Shown piece after piece: positions 22,365 to 33,689 of a stretch of 64,000 nt of DNA (its first letter is position 1; the number at the start of each line of letters is the position of its first letter). Below the pieces are notes generated by a model. It had not been told where the DNA came from and ran no database searches. It saw only the letters and a program-made list of their open reading frames with translations. The stretch comes from Deuterostichococcus epilithicus (lineage: Eukaryota > Chlorophyta > Trebouxiophyceae > Prasiolales > Stichococcaceae). The position numbers and the translations under genes are program-made. The DNA is taken from positions 2,294,009 through 2,358,008 of the forward strand of contig JAVTLE010000021.1 of assembly GCA_033439295.1 (NCBI GenBank), written 5' to 3'.

Positions 22365-25300
22365 TCAGCTCCTGCAGATGGCAGCGCGGTGCCTCGCGCA
22401 GTCTTGAAGACAATTCCCACAGTGCAATGGAGGCACCTTCACGATGCACTCCACCAGCACGCGGCCGACAGCATTCCTGTTTTCCATTGCCGTGCATGCA
22501 GGAGCCGCCACGAGGCCACCATCACGCACGCGCACCGACAGGTGGTCCGAGGGAAAGCGCGCCGACGGCAGGAAGTCTGCGACGTCCTCGCGGCCCGGCA
22601 GCGGGATCGACCGCTTGACCGCCATGCGGCCCGGCTCGTACCACACGTAGTCCAGGGCCCCTATGTACCCGCGCACATAGTTTGTGAATTCCGTGCGCAG
22701 GCCATCCGCGGACGCCAGGGCGAAGGGGCTGCGCACGTCCACGCCTGTGACGCTCGGCGTGCCCGGGTCGTCGGGCTGCGCCGCCGCCGCGGGTGCGGGT
22801 GCGGGGGCTGGCGCCGGCGCGTCGTCGCTAGCGGTGGCACCATTGCCGGCTGCGGCGGCACCGCCCTCTGCTGCCCTGGCGATCGGCACGGCGCCAAAGG
22901 CGGACCTCGCAGGGGCGGGCGCTCCGTCGTCGACAGCCTCGTCCGCTTCGTCCTCCCCCTCGCCATCGCTGATCGCGGCGGCGGAAGCGGCGGCGGCGGC
23001 GGCGCCGCGGCGGCGGCCAAAGGCAAAGTCCGCACCCTCGCGCCAGTCCCAGAAGTCCGCCGGCAACACGCCGGTGCGCAGAAGCTCCACGGTGCCTGCG
23101 GAAACAGAGGCCATCTGGAAAATTGCCGTGCGTCAGCAGTCGCGTTTTGTGCCGCAGCTATGGCAGGACCGGCTCGCCAGCAATCGGCCGATCTCGAAGC
23201 TTTGTGGCATCGACAGGCGCGCACGACTACACCGGGTGAGGCATTGCAGGCTGGACACCAGTTTATTTTAAGCGCTCTGTCAGCGGCGGATGCCAGGCAG
23301 CCAGCGAGCCGGCAAGGCAGCAGCCTGTCACCCACCTGGGATGCCCTCGTTGAGGTCGCTGTTGAGGTCGCCGCACAGCAGCAGTGCGGGGCGGCTGCCG
23401 CCGGCGCCGTCCTGCCGCAGCATGGCCGCCTCAGCGATGAAGCGCCCGGCTTCCGCCAGCAGCGCTGCCATGTGCAGCGTGCGGATGTGCGGCGCCCGCG
23501 GGTGGAAGAACAGGTGCGTGTTGGCCACGCAGACGCTGTGCGACTTGCCGCCCCCCATCGTGGTCGCTCCCGCCAAGGCCGGAGGTGTTGCGCTGGCGGC
23601 GGCCGCCGCGGCGGCGGCCGCGGCACCCGCAGGCCGCAGCACAACCAGCTGGGCGATGGTGCCGACACGCTGCAGTGCGTCCACGAGGTGTGGCGACGCC
23701 CGCAGCAGCGGCAGCAGCGCCGCGTGGGGGCCAGCCTGCCGCACACATTGCAGGCAGTCTTTCACTCGAGTCAACACTTCGGCTGCACACACAGCACCCC
23801 GTCCGCAGTGCGGATGAGCAGCACCTGGTCCTCATCATGGCAAAGCCGCCACCTTCTTTGTGACAGCTGCACGACAGCCTCTGCCTCGCGCGGATCGATA
23901 TCGCCACAAACCACCAACTTGCCTGGCCGTCAGCCGAGTCGGCAAGGTCGCGGAAGATGTCCCGGAAGTTGAGGTCACGGCGCGCGATGGCGGCAAAGCG
24001 CGACCGCCGCCAGAACGTCGCCGACCCCTCTGACGTCTTGCCCGCTTTGTTCGTGTGCATGCCCTCGAACCCTGCGGCGGCAGCAGTCACTTTTCTTGCC
24101 TCCCAAGCGAGATTGAACCTTTGAATGAAGTGTCTCCCTCATGCGAAAAAAGCCCCTGGCCCAAGTGTCTGCAGCCGACTTGTGGGCTTGCAGAAACAGG
24201 GAGAATTGGCAACTCCGAGCGACCTGTGGCGCACACCTGCGGCGGCCAGGTGGGGGCGGAAGTAGACCTCGAAGGCCTTCTCGTCCACCTCCTGCAGGCA
24301 CACGATGTCGGCATTGAAGCCCAGCAGCTCCGCCACGATGAGCGGTCGCCTGTACCCGGCGTCCAGAAACCTGCAACCGCAAGGCGGGGCGAGCTCCAAA
24401 GGTGGTCTGTGGGTTCCGAGATGCTTTGCGATGAGAACAAATAGCAGGTTCACCACGAGGCTGTCATATGCGTGGTCGCCGAGAGCGTCGTCGGCGAGAT
24501 GGAGCTCCGTGGCTCTACGATCCAGACATCCCATGCTATGTTGTACAGCAACCGGCTATTTGTGCAGCAGCAGGCGGTCGCCAGCTGCAGTGGCCAGCAA
24601 GCACTGGTCGGGCCTCATGGGCCGATAAGAATCGATTCGAATGCGGGCCGGGGGGAGGGGGAGGGGGGGGCGCAAAATAAAAGACGATTTCGAGTGCGTC
24701 CTGGCCTGCCGGGGCAGCAGGGCGAAGAGAGTTTTGAATGCGGCTGCACCCAGTGAGGGAGGCAGAGGAGAACAGTTACAAGTAACAGCCTGACCTGCCG
24801 GGGCAATAGGAGAAGAGCTTGGTGGTGCCCGCGACGCTGGAGGCGTACTGATCCGCCAGGATGTTATACGTCACAACTCGGAAGTCCGGGTGCGCCAGCG
24901 GCGCCGCTGCAGCGTGGGTCCGCACCATTCGTTCCATGTGGTGCCGTACATTCTTGTCATGCCACCTCTTGGGTTCCAAGCTGTTCGCATACGCGGCATG
25001 TGGGATACCGAGGGCACGCCGCCAGCACAGGTGCAGTGCTGCAACCACTGGCAAGGGAGCAGGCTGCACACGATGTGCCGGTGATAAGGGCGCCGCACCC
25101 GTCATGGCATGCCGCCGTGCGGTGGGCGTCGCAGTCCCTGGCCCGGGCTCCACCGGCCCAATGATGAGCGTCTCAGAGTCGCCAAAACGAGGAGCCTGGC
25201 CGCCATCGCTGCTGTCGCCGCTGCTGTCCGCTGCCGGTGTGCATTCGACACGCAGCATGGCGCCGGCGTCAGCGGCTGTCGGCACGTAGCGCCGGCCGCG

Positions 25301-26543
25301 CACGTGTGTCGGCTGGAAGGCGGCGCTCCTGGCGGCGCTGCCGGGCCCGCTGCCGCTGCGCGGGCTGACGGGGCCGCGGCGGTGCCACTCCCACCGCGAT
25401 GCCTCCTCGCTGGCAAATTGGAGCTGCGATCGTGTAGCACAAGGCACTTATTCATGGCGGTTGTCCAAATCAACCTCGATCAGAACAGCCTCATCCAGCA
25501 ACAGCGTGAAGGCATTTCTTCAATGTACCAGTTCTCGGCGAGCCCTGCCTCACCGTGGCCATCGCAAGCACTGGGCAGCCGACAATCGCTTTGCTGTGCA
25601 CCTCCAGCTGCAATGCCCACATTCGGTGAAAGAGTCAGCCCAATGCATGATGGCCGCTGTTCAAACTCAGCTCAAATTTGACAGGGCGCACGGTGCAACT
25701 TCTGTCTGGCACGAAGCAAGCTCGTGTTATGCAAATGGCAATCATGATCACCTTCTCGACGGTCGGCGGGTTGCGGTCGACGATGTAGCTGTTGCTGCCC
25801 ACCTGCAGCAGCCTGCCGTGCTGCCACGCTTCGTCGTTGCTGACGGTGCTGTCAACCACGGGACTGCAGTGCAGCCCACAACAGTCAGCAGTGAGTTTTC
25901 ATGCACGGTCCTGCACCAGCGTGTTTGAATGAGCGCATATTCTGGCCACCTGCTTCAGGCGTGGTTGACCAAACGTGTGTCGTTGCTGCTTTCCTGTTCA
26001 GACCTCTAGCTCACCTTTCTGACGTGTCACCTTCGTGCAGCTGCGTTGCCGGCAGCGCCACAGCCATGGTCGGCGAGTGCTTGGCGCGGTGCTTCTGCTT
26101 CTTTGACTTGGCATTTGCTGCAGTCACCGCGCGACTGCCTCAGCTGGAGGCGGCTAGAGCTCTAGGTATTGAAGCTGTGCTGCGATGAACAGCAACCACG
26201 CAGACTCGACACCCTGGACGTCTGCATGTGCGCTGGAGCTACCTGCGGGAGGCGCGGCGCTCTTTTGGATACGCCCGAGTGGTTTTTCCAGCGCCTCATC
26301 CTTCGCCCTGAGTGAAAAGCGGCCCGCAGTAAGGCCTGATGATCGTCTGCCGTTGAGTCGTGCCGACACCGCTTCGATGCAGTACACAATGCTGGCGCAG
26401 TCCAGGACGTGGCCATGGGTGCATTGCTCCTGCCTGGACAGGTTTCGTTGCTGGCCATTCAGCTTCAGGACGATTGTGAGCTTGTCATCAGTCTCTGGCG
26501 CCCGCACGACGACCTGCAGATCCATCAGGATCCCGCCTCGCAT
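22365..26543 (-). CDS. PDE12: PDE12-like exonuclease/endonuclease/phosphatase (2',5'-phosphodiesterase / deadenylase)
   Basis: Homologue of PDE12, which in animals degrades 2-5A and removes poly(A) tails from mitochondrial RNA. The N-terminus (ATG 26543, or 26525) reads KLTIVLKLNGQQRNLSRQ, then KDEALEKPLGRIQ near 26290 and a Lys-rich exon (AANAKSKKQKHRAK) near 26100. Then come PVVDSTVSNDEAW and LLQVGSNSYIVDRNPPTV near 25850-25760, the PDE12 domain. FRVVTYNILADQYASS begins the catalytic domain near 24890. Active-site elements: DIVCLQEVDEKAF (Glu), EGSATFWRRSRF, CVANTHLFFHP, LLLCGDLNSDLNEG (Asp/Asn) and FPSDHLSV (Asp/His). A long Ala/Pro/acidic insertion (about 22780-23030) splits the catalytic domain between the last two motifs. 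The end is uncertain: the frame continues past SDHLSV for some 45 residues to a stop at 22365, and a further intron is possible. Confidence 0.87.
24644..24670 (+). repeat. G-rich tract in a PDE12 intron
   Basis: G runs of 3 to 8 separated by one or two bases, on the strand opposite the gene, in an intron. It could form a G-quadruplex in single-stranded DNA. No further support. Confidence 0.4.
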
Positions 26544-27210
26544 TCCATTGTGGTGTGCGGATGCGGCGGTTGCCGCCGCTCCTTGCTGATCGACATGTCG
26601 CTCACCTTCAATGGTCCGGTATCCATTGCAAGCGGTCTGCGTTTCAAGGGCCTCGCGACTGGCGGACGTCGGAACGCAAGTGCAGCCGAGCGACAAAGGC
26701 TTCGCAACATCGATGTTGTGAAAAGCAAATGCAATCGCAGTGCATGGGCCCCCTGCCCCTCTACCGAGCGGCTGTCATCAGGAGGAGACTGCTCACTGCG
26801 TCGCCAAGAGTTTGTTGTGTGTGCACTGCTTTGTTTGCAGCAACGAGGCTGCTGGCGGAGTCCCGAAGCTCGCAGCCACGACAGGGTTTTTTCACCCCAC
26901 TGCACAAATCTTTTTGTGTCTGCACAGCGCTACTGGAACATATAGCTTGTTGAATAATCAGGGTGCTACTACGCAGCGCATTACGCCTTCCATATTGATG
27001 CAGCAACCGGTGCGCCGGCCGACTGGTGAGATCGTTCAGCAGCATGCCCCGAGTTGGCACAGCCTTGCACCGTCATGCTGATGCGCACTCGATGCGGTGA
27101 TCATTTTCTAGTGCAGTGAGAGCCGAATCTCTATGCGGATAGGCTCATGCAATTCTCAGTCAATGCGCCAGCGCACTCAATTTGAAGCCGCCGAGCGGCC
27201 AGTCTGAAAG
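26544..27210. promoter_or_regulatory. Divergent promoter region, PDE12 / ARP7
   Basis: 667 bases between opposite start codons. Some frames stay open through the right half, but none has a start, splice pattern or family similarity that I can support. Both promoters presumably lie here. No TATA box seen. Confidence 0.4.
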
Positions 27211-29427
27211 ATGGGCTCAGCGGTCGTGGTGGATCTGGGAAGCAACACCATCAAATGCGGGCTGGCACACAGCTTCCTGTCCGAGACGCAGCCCGGCGTG
27301 GTGAGTACCCAGTCATGCTGCCGTCCTGTGCTGGCGTGCCGAAACGGTCTGTTGGATGCCAACCTTTACATGATGCCGACGCACCACCTGGTGCACAGGT
27401 CGCCTCGTCCTGGGTCTCGAGTGGACAGCAGCAGCCGGACGGGCAGGGCGAGGCAGCGCGCCTGCAGGCGGTGCGGCAGGGCTTGGTCACGGACTGGGAG
27501 GCGCTGGAGCGCATCCTGTATGACGCCCTGTACATGAAGGTATCAATGCATGGCTGCCCCCCCCCCAGGCGTACGCACAGACTTGAGTACAGATGGTATG
27601 TGCTTATGTGTGTTGACATGCGTGTGCGGGTGGCGCGTGTGACGCCTGTGAGTCCTCACATCAATGCTGTGTGGGCTGCTGCGTGCAGCTGGGCTGGGAG
27701 ATGGGGGAGGAGGGCCACCTCCTGATAGCGGAGCCGCTGTCCACCTCTCGAGTGAGTGTCCGTCCCGCACAAGTGCTTGCAGTGCAGCATGCCCACCCTT
27801 CTGTACTCAGCGGCCGCCTGACTCAGGGTAAATGCCCAGAAGCGGTGTGCCATGGCAGATAACACACCTCCCTCCAGCGTTGGCCTAAGGGTGCAACGTC
27901 TCTGGTCCCTGCCGCAGGTCGACAGGGAGCGTCTGGCGCAAATCGCCTTCGAGGCGTTTAACGTTACGGGCCTGTTCTTTGCGGACCAGGCGGTGCTGTC
28001 TCTGTACTCCATCGGCAAGTCCAGCGGCGTCGTGGTGGACATCGGCCATGAGAAAACAGGTGCGCGGCTGTGCGGAATGAAGCTGCATAGATGTAAACAC
28101 AGCACAGGAGCGTGCCTGAGACTCGTGAGCCCATGTATGCTGCTGCAGGTTGTGCTTGACCCGCCAACTTCCTGTGCCATCACACAGATGTCTCGCTGGT
28201 GGTAGATGGGCAGCTGTACCTGCCGTCGGTGCAGCGACTGCCGTTTGGTGGGCGGCATGTGACGCAACACCTACAGCAGCGGCTGGCGGCGCGGGGCATT
28301 GCAGTAGACGACCTCGCCGTTGTGGAGGGGCTGAAGGAAGCATGCGCCTCCGCAGAGGAAGGCGGCGTCAAAGAAGTGGTGGGAATGCGGGGACATGGCC
28401 ACATATTGTATGTTCAAAATCGTGGGGGTCTGCTGCAAGCACTGCTGTGCAGGATGGTGCCGCACCTGCACCGCCGCAAGACTCCAACCCCGCACACGAA
28501 CACACAACACCGTGAGGTGCAGAATGTGCAGACAGTATGACCTGAGATGTAATCCAGCTCCGCATCTTCAAGTCCTGGTTGCCTTAACTGCCTTTCAAAT
28601 TCCTGGTGCCTTTGTTTCCGCAGGAGTCGCCGGCGCCGTTCAAGCTGCCGGATGGGCGGCTGGTGTCCGTCAGCAGCGAAGATTGCGAGGAGCTCGCCGC
28701 CTGCATGCTGTCGCCAGCGCTTGCGGGCGTGGACTGCCCATCAGTTGCGGAGGTGGCCGCCGCGTCCATCTTCACACACCTGGACGCTGCTGTGCGGAAG
28801 GTGCAGCCATGCAAATGTTCGATCTTATGGTGGGGTCTAGTCTGTGGTATGGTCACCTTAGTGATCTGCATCATCTGGTGAACCTACTCGAGCCACTGGA
28901 GCTCGGACAGCTTCTTCGAGCAGCAGCGCGTGAGGGGTCTCTGCCAGGGCTTGTCTTGGCGCTTCCGGTGCAGGCTGCGGTGGATTCGGTGGTGGTGTGC
29001 GGCGGCGGCAGTGCGGTGCCCGGCATTGCGCAGCGGCTGTGCCGGGAGCTGCGGCAGCTGCTGCCGCCGTCCATGCCGCCCTGCGCCGTCAGTCTGCCAG
29101 AATACATGCCGGCCGCCACGCTGCAGTACGCCGCCTGGTTTGGCGGCGCCGTCCTGTCAAAGGTGTCTGTGTGTGTCTACTATTGAACAGTATCGACCTG
29201 GATCGCTTGCGGGCAGCCCTGCTGCAGGCGTGCCTGTGTCCACGCCTGAAATGTGGCGCTGCGATTGTACCATGGCAACTAGTTGATGCCGCGCCGTTGT
29301 GCATCATCAGCTGATCGTGCCTCGCCATTGCGCCATGCAGATCCTGCTGCAGCACAGCCACTACGTTTCAAAGCAGGACTACGAAAGCGATGGCCCATCA
29401 GTTGTTCATCGGAAAGTGGGCCTCTGA
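27211..29427 (+). CDS. ARP7: Actin-related protein 7 (plant ARP7), SWI/SNF chromatin-remodelling subunit
   Basis: Nuclear actin-related protein, in plants a subunit of SWI/SNF-type remodellers. The ATG at 27211 gives MGSAVVVDLGSNTIKCGLA, the actin phosphate-1 region. The rest follows ARP7 closely. GLVTDWEALERILYDALY is followed after an intron by LGWEMGEEGHLLIAEPL. FEAFNVTGLFFADQAVLSLY comes next, then SSGVVVDIGHEKT (phosphate 2), then VDGQLYLPSVQRLPFGGRHV. The adenosine-region equivalent is VVVCGGGSAVPGIAQRL near 29000, and LPEYMPAATLQYAAWFGGAV near 29100. The last exon (from 29341) ends YVSKQDYESDGPSVVHRK plus VGL. In plant ARP7 the corresponding end is a QNQHVTKADY...SVVHRK-like sequence. 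Length is close to the 360-370 residues of plant ARP7. Divergent from PDE12. Confidence 0.92.
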
Positions 29428-30278
29428 CAGTGCGGGCTTGGCGTGCTGATGCAACACCAGCCGTCTTCACATCGGTGCATGTCAAAGGCGAGCTCCTTAT
29501 CCTGCACAGATGCAATGTACGTGCAAGCAACACGGGACCTGTCCATGACCTGGGCAACATCAGTGCAGCAGATCCGCATTCCAGTCAATCCAGTTCATTC
29601 GCAGTGCCTGAAAAGATGGTTGAACCGGCTGCAGGTGGTGTGTGCTGGCTTTCGTAACTGATAATGGACAGAGATGCTCATCAACAGCAGGACTTGCTTT
29701 GGTGATCATATCACGGGCATTTGTTGGGGATGGAGTGTGCTGTATTAGTGTACCGCACCTGCAATCATGCAGTTATCCTTTCAAGCACACGACTGCTCCA
29801 ACTGCCTGCCCCCTCAAGTGTGCAACTGCCCACTGGGCACCGACTCTCCACGATACGATCCAGCAATGCAATGCAATTCGGCCATGCCGGGCACCATGAA
29901 GCAGGGCCGCGGCCTGCAGGGCACTCGAGCAAATGTCATACTGCATGTGCCAGTTTGCAGCAGGCAAGCAACAACACAGTCGTAGGCAACAAAGGGATAC
30001 AGGGGAAACGATACCATCTTTGTACAGACAAAATCGACCTGATGCCATCCAGGTGTCGGGCGCTCTGGCGTTTAGAGTTGCGGAAGGACGCCCTGTGGTC
30101 CAGTCCTAGTCCCGCCGTTTCCGCAGCGGCACCGGCCAACAATCAACACGCAGACACTTCCTCAATTGTCCTTACAACCGAACTGGAGTCTTACGCGTGT
30201 TCAGCATTCTGCTTGTGTCTCGTTCTCTGACATACTTAGAAGCCGATTACTCGAGGTGCAGCGCATCCGTCAGCCAGG
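29428..30278. other. Intergenic, ARP7 3' flank and TOM20 promoter
   Basis: About 850 bases of lower GC than the neighbouring exons. No exon with family similarity or consistent splice sites was found. It should hold the ARP7 3' UTR and the TOM20 promoter. Confidence 0.45.
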
Positions 30279-31584
30279 ATGGAGCAGCTCAGCAGGGAGG
30301 ACCTAGAGAGGTGCGTCGCTATCAACCATGCGTTGTGTTGCAGTGCATCTTGTACATTTCGTCACTGACGCCCACTCATACTTGGTGATGCCAGGCTCAT
30401 GTTCTTCGAGCAAGCTCGGGAACAAGCAGAGAACGACTTCCGGGCGAACAACCGCGATGCACAGGTGCTTGGTTGTGTCTTGCAACCTTATTCCAAGTGA
30501 TGCTGCGCCGCCATCGTGCTGGATCTGGTGACATTATGTATGACATGTTACCTGCGCCACCCCTGCAGGCGCTCACTCGCTGGGGCGGAGCGTTGCTGGA
30601 GCTCGCCCATTTCCGGCAGGGTGAGGACTCGTACGGCATGATCGAAACGGTGAGCGCGCTGAACCTCCAGCCTCAGCTTGCATCAACCCTTGCACGCCCC
30701 TTCTCACCCCCTTCACGGATGTGAAGGCAGCACTGCCAGGCGGCAGCCGCTTGCGCACCCTGTTGCAGTGTTGCGGTGCAGTTCCTAAATCTCAGTCTCA
30801 TTCGTGTGCAGGCTGTGGAGAAGTTCAAGCAAGGGATCGCGATTGACAGTAACAGGCATGACACCAAGTGGTGCCTCGGCAATGCGTACACGTCACAGGT
30901 AGGCTGCAGCGCTGACGTGCTGTTGTGGGTCCCCAACCTGCCACCAGGCCATCCACTCGATTCAGTACACACCATAATGCACGTCCTCTGCACCCGTTTA
31001 TGGTGTTTTTCCGTGGCGCTTAAAGCAGGAGCTGAGCCTGTGTCACCGCCCTGCCCCCCGCAGGGCTTCTTGACGTCAGACAGCGACAAAGCCCAGGAGT
31101 TCTTCAGCCTGGCCACTGGCTGCTTCGGGGAGGCGCTGCAGCAGGACCCGGGCAACGAGGTGTACCGCAAGGCGCTGGACATGACCAAAAAGGCGCCAGA
31201 GCTACACGCCGAGCTGCAGCGCCAGCTTGCTGCGCAGGGCGAGGTGCGACCAATCTGACGATACAGGGTTTATCCTCTCATGTCAAGGACGATGCAGCGA
31301 AAGAAAATTGTGCATAAAGACCTTTCCTTTGAAAAAAGAGAGGTCATTGGTTACAATATCCAAAGTGTGTGACACAGCTCGTGATGATGCGTTTGCCCCT
31401 GCGGCTGCAGACCATTAGCCTGGGCGGTGGCGGCGGCAGCAGCAGCAGCAAGACTGCTGCCAAGAGCATCGTCAGCGACTTCTGGTACGACATTGCGGGC
31501 TGGGGCCTCCTCGTGGCCATCGGCTTTGGCATTGTCGCATTGTCCAAGAACGCCCCGCAGCCTGGCGGTGTGCCGGTCAAATGA
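30279..31584 (+). CDS. TOM20: Plant-type TOM20, mitochondrial outer-membrane import receptor
   Basis: Receptor that binds presequences on the mitochondrial surface. The ATG at 30279 gives MEQLSREDLERL, split by an intron, then MFFEQAREQAENDFRANNRDA. TPR-like helices follow: LTRWGGALLELAHFRQGEDS, AVEKFKQGIAIDSNRHDTKW, CLGNAYTSQ, then FFSLATGCFGEALQQDPGNE and YRKALDMTKKAPELHAELQR. The final exon has a Gly/Ser linker and one C-terminal membrane span, WGLLVAIGFGIVAL, before APQPGGVPVK and the stop. This is the plant/algal design, tail-anchored at the C-terminus, opposite to fungal and animal TOM20. Length of roughly 190-200 residues fits the plant family. Convergent with TTM3. Confidence 0.93.
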
Positions 31585-31684
31585 GTTTGCCTGGCTAGGT
31601 GTTTGGGTAGAGGGGAGAGCGCAAGTTGAGGAACACGATTCAACTCTTGATGTTGGGCGACCAAACACAGTGGATTGCAGACCC

Positions 31685-31689
31685 TGTAA
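31685..31689 (+). terminator. TGTAA polyadenylation signal candidate for TOM20
   Basis: TGTAA, the usual chlorophyte poly(A) signal, lies about 100 bases after the TOM20 stop in the short gap before the converging TTM3 gene. Position and motif fit; the cleavage site is not visible. Confidence 0.4.
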
Positions 31690-31800
31690 CGGTCACAATG
31701 CATGACCTGTCGCCTTCTCAGCCGGAGGAGTTGACGGACCAAGCGCTAGGTGGGTGGTAACTCCGACACAAGCTCACACAAGCCACATGCTGCCAGCACA

Positions 31801-33252
31801 TTACAGCTTGGTGTTCCGCTTCCTGAACCGGCCGAACTTTGTCGTGGACGAGGACTGGAAGTCCACGTCGTTGGCCTTCAGGAACTCGCGCAGTTTCCCG
31901 ATGATTGCGTCTGGCTCCTCCTGCAGCAGGTCAGATTGTCAACAGTGAGACGACAGCGACATGCGGCTCGCGGGATGCCTCCGTAGCCATGTGAGTCGCA
32001 CGAACAACGAAATGACTGGAGAACAGAGACGCTTTGCGTTGGCATTAGGTACGCATTCTGCAATGTTGCAATGTGTTTGTCAGAAATGTAATCTGCTGAG
32101 CCATACCGTCTCCAGCTCAATCTCGTAGAAGCGGTCCTCCTGCGGGTGGCTGTCTGTCGCTGAGTAGATCGTCTCGTCAACCTCCAGGGTGTGACCCTCC
32201 CTAAAATTCAGGCGTTGCAGCGCTTCAGATGGGCAGGTCCAACCAGTGGCAGGCATGACAAGGGCGGAGGCACAAGCACATGCAGGACATGCACATGCAG
32301 CATATCCTCTAGATTCATCCCATCTCGTCATCAGGCCTTCAGGTTTCACAGTCACATGCACCCAGCACACACCAGTCGAAAACCGAGCGGTTGTTCTGGA
32401 AACCGCCGAGCAGCGTCAACGATTCCAGGTGGGCATCACTGCAGCATAAACGCAGACTCGTCAGATAAATCATCTGCTGACAAGCCATATGCGCAGGCAC
32501 CACACATATCCTTGACTTGATATAAGTGTTGAGACAAAAACAACATGCTGCCTGCAAGGTGCTGCATCACATGACAGACTTTCGGGATGCAATTCCAAAT
32601 CGGGGTTCGAGCAGGTGTGTCGCTCCGCACCTCTTGATCTGCTGCAGGTGCTGGCTGTCACTGGTCAGCAGATGCGACGGGTCAGTGAGGCACTGCTTCG
32701 CAAAGTCGAGGGGCAGGTCATCTTCCACCTGGCGCGTCCATGAGACAACCCAATACTCACATCGAAGGTCATTCATCGTGTGACCTCAACCTCAGGGTGT
32801 GGCATGCAACGTCTGCGGCCAAGTTGGTGAGACGCGGCGCACCTCGGTTGCGCGCCCGACGCCGTCCTTCAGCTCCTGCCGCCCCTGCGCCGATGCACCA
32901 AGAGACGACATCAGCAACCCACCACGATGACAGCTGCACAGTGGCCAACATCTTTGCAGTTGCGCACGAACCAGCTTCCAGAATGATTGCCCCGCTGCGG
33001 TTGGCGCGCAAGGGAGCACCAAGCAACTGTGTGTGCGGCTTGCATGAGTCCCACCTTGATTGTGAGCACCGCCTTGTCGTCATCGAAGAACCGGATGCGC
33101 AGCGTGCGCTTGAATTTGGATACCCGGCCATCAGCGCTGTCAAAGAAGTAGTTGCGCTGCAGGTAGGTCGCCGTACGGTTTGGCGCCAGCACCTTCAGCA
33201 CCTTGGCGTGCGAGGCGGCATCCGCCAGCTGCAGCTTGATCTCCACCTCCAT
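31801..33252 (-). CDS. TTM3: CYTH-domain triphosphate tunnel metalloenzyme (plant TTM3 type)
   Basis: Metal-dependent hydrolase of inorganic triphosphate, folded as an eight-strand tunnel. The ATG at 33252 opens MEVEIKLQL, with the ExExK metal-binding motif. It continues RTATYLQRNYFFDSADGRV and LRIRFFDDDKAVLTIK, with tunnel basic residues. Later exons: ELKDGVGRATE (near 32860), VEDDLPLDFAKQCLTDP (near 32730), LLGGFQNNRSVFDW (near 32410), then HTLEVDETIYSATDSH and FYEIELET near 32110-32200. The final exon ends in KTKFGRFRKRNTKL before the stop at 31801. Order and spacing match Arabidopsis TTM3, whose counterparts include GGFENVRNVYEW and LEVDETKYDFG. No transit peptide, so cytosolic is likely. 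In Arabidopsis the TTM3 transcript also encodes CDC26; here CDC26 lies directly upstream on the same strand. Confidence 0.9.
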
Positions 33253-33429
33253 TGCGGCGGGCCTCTACCGGCGAACGATCGTAGAGCTGTTGCTGCAGTC
33301 AATCTGAGCCTTCGCCCGCCGCCGCCGCTGCTGCCGCTGCTGCCGCTGCCTGCTGGCCCGCGAGCCCTATGCGGTCGGCGACAGTCGCCGGACGCTGCTG
33401 GTCCTGCGGGACGGCACCACAGTCAGCAT

Positions 33430-33689
33430 TTAGGCACTCGAGGAGTTGGAGGCCTGACCTAGGCAGTGCTCATGTAAGGTGTTTGGGGACCCACCTGCTG
33501 GACTGGGGTCGGCTGATTGCCTGGGTTGTCGCGTTCAAGCTTCAGCTGCTCGTACTGCGCCAGATACACGTTTGGATTCAATATTGGTCTCGGAAGCTCT
33601 GCATGGCCGAGCTTTCAGACAATGCCCCTCACCTCGGCCTTGTCGGTGTCGAGGCGCAGCTCGATGACAGTGGGTTTGCGACGTAGCAT
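33430..33689 (-). CDS. CDC26: CDC26/APC12, small anaphase-promoting-complex subunit
   Basis: Short APC/C subunit whose N-terminus threads through the TPR groove of APC6/CDC16 and stabilises it. Three exons on the minus strand: 33633-33689, 33495-33554 and 33430-33453. They total 141 bases and encode 46 residues. Exon 1 gives MLRRKPTVIELRLD, the diagnostic CDC26 start (MLRRKPT followed by an alternating hydrophobic strand). Exon 2 gives YEQLKLERDN and a Pro/Gln-rich tail. Exon 3 gives ASNSSSA and a TAA stop. All introns have GT-AG borders and phase 0. The protein is shorter than the usual 65-85 residues because the acidic tail is almost absent. It sits 177 bases upstream of the TTM3 ATG on the same strand. 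A TTM3-CDC26 bicistronic mRNA is known from plants, so one shared transcript is likely here too. Confidence 0.85.

Noticed and set aside
22059-23972. Open frame of 637 codons on the plus strand across YRDC and PDE12
   Set aside because: It is antisense to exons with clear PDE12 and YRDC motifs and crosses their introns. Its sequence is Arg/Ala/His-rich without similarity. Long antisense frames are expected at this GC content.
32540-32625. tRNA-like GGTTCGA near 32610
   Set aside because: No matching acceptor stem or D and anticodon arms could be found around the T-loop-like motif, and it lies in a TTM3 intron.
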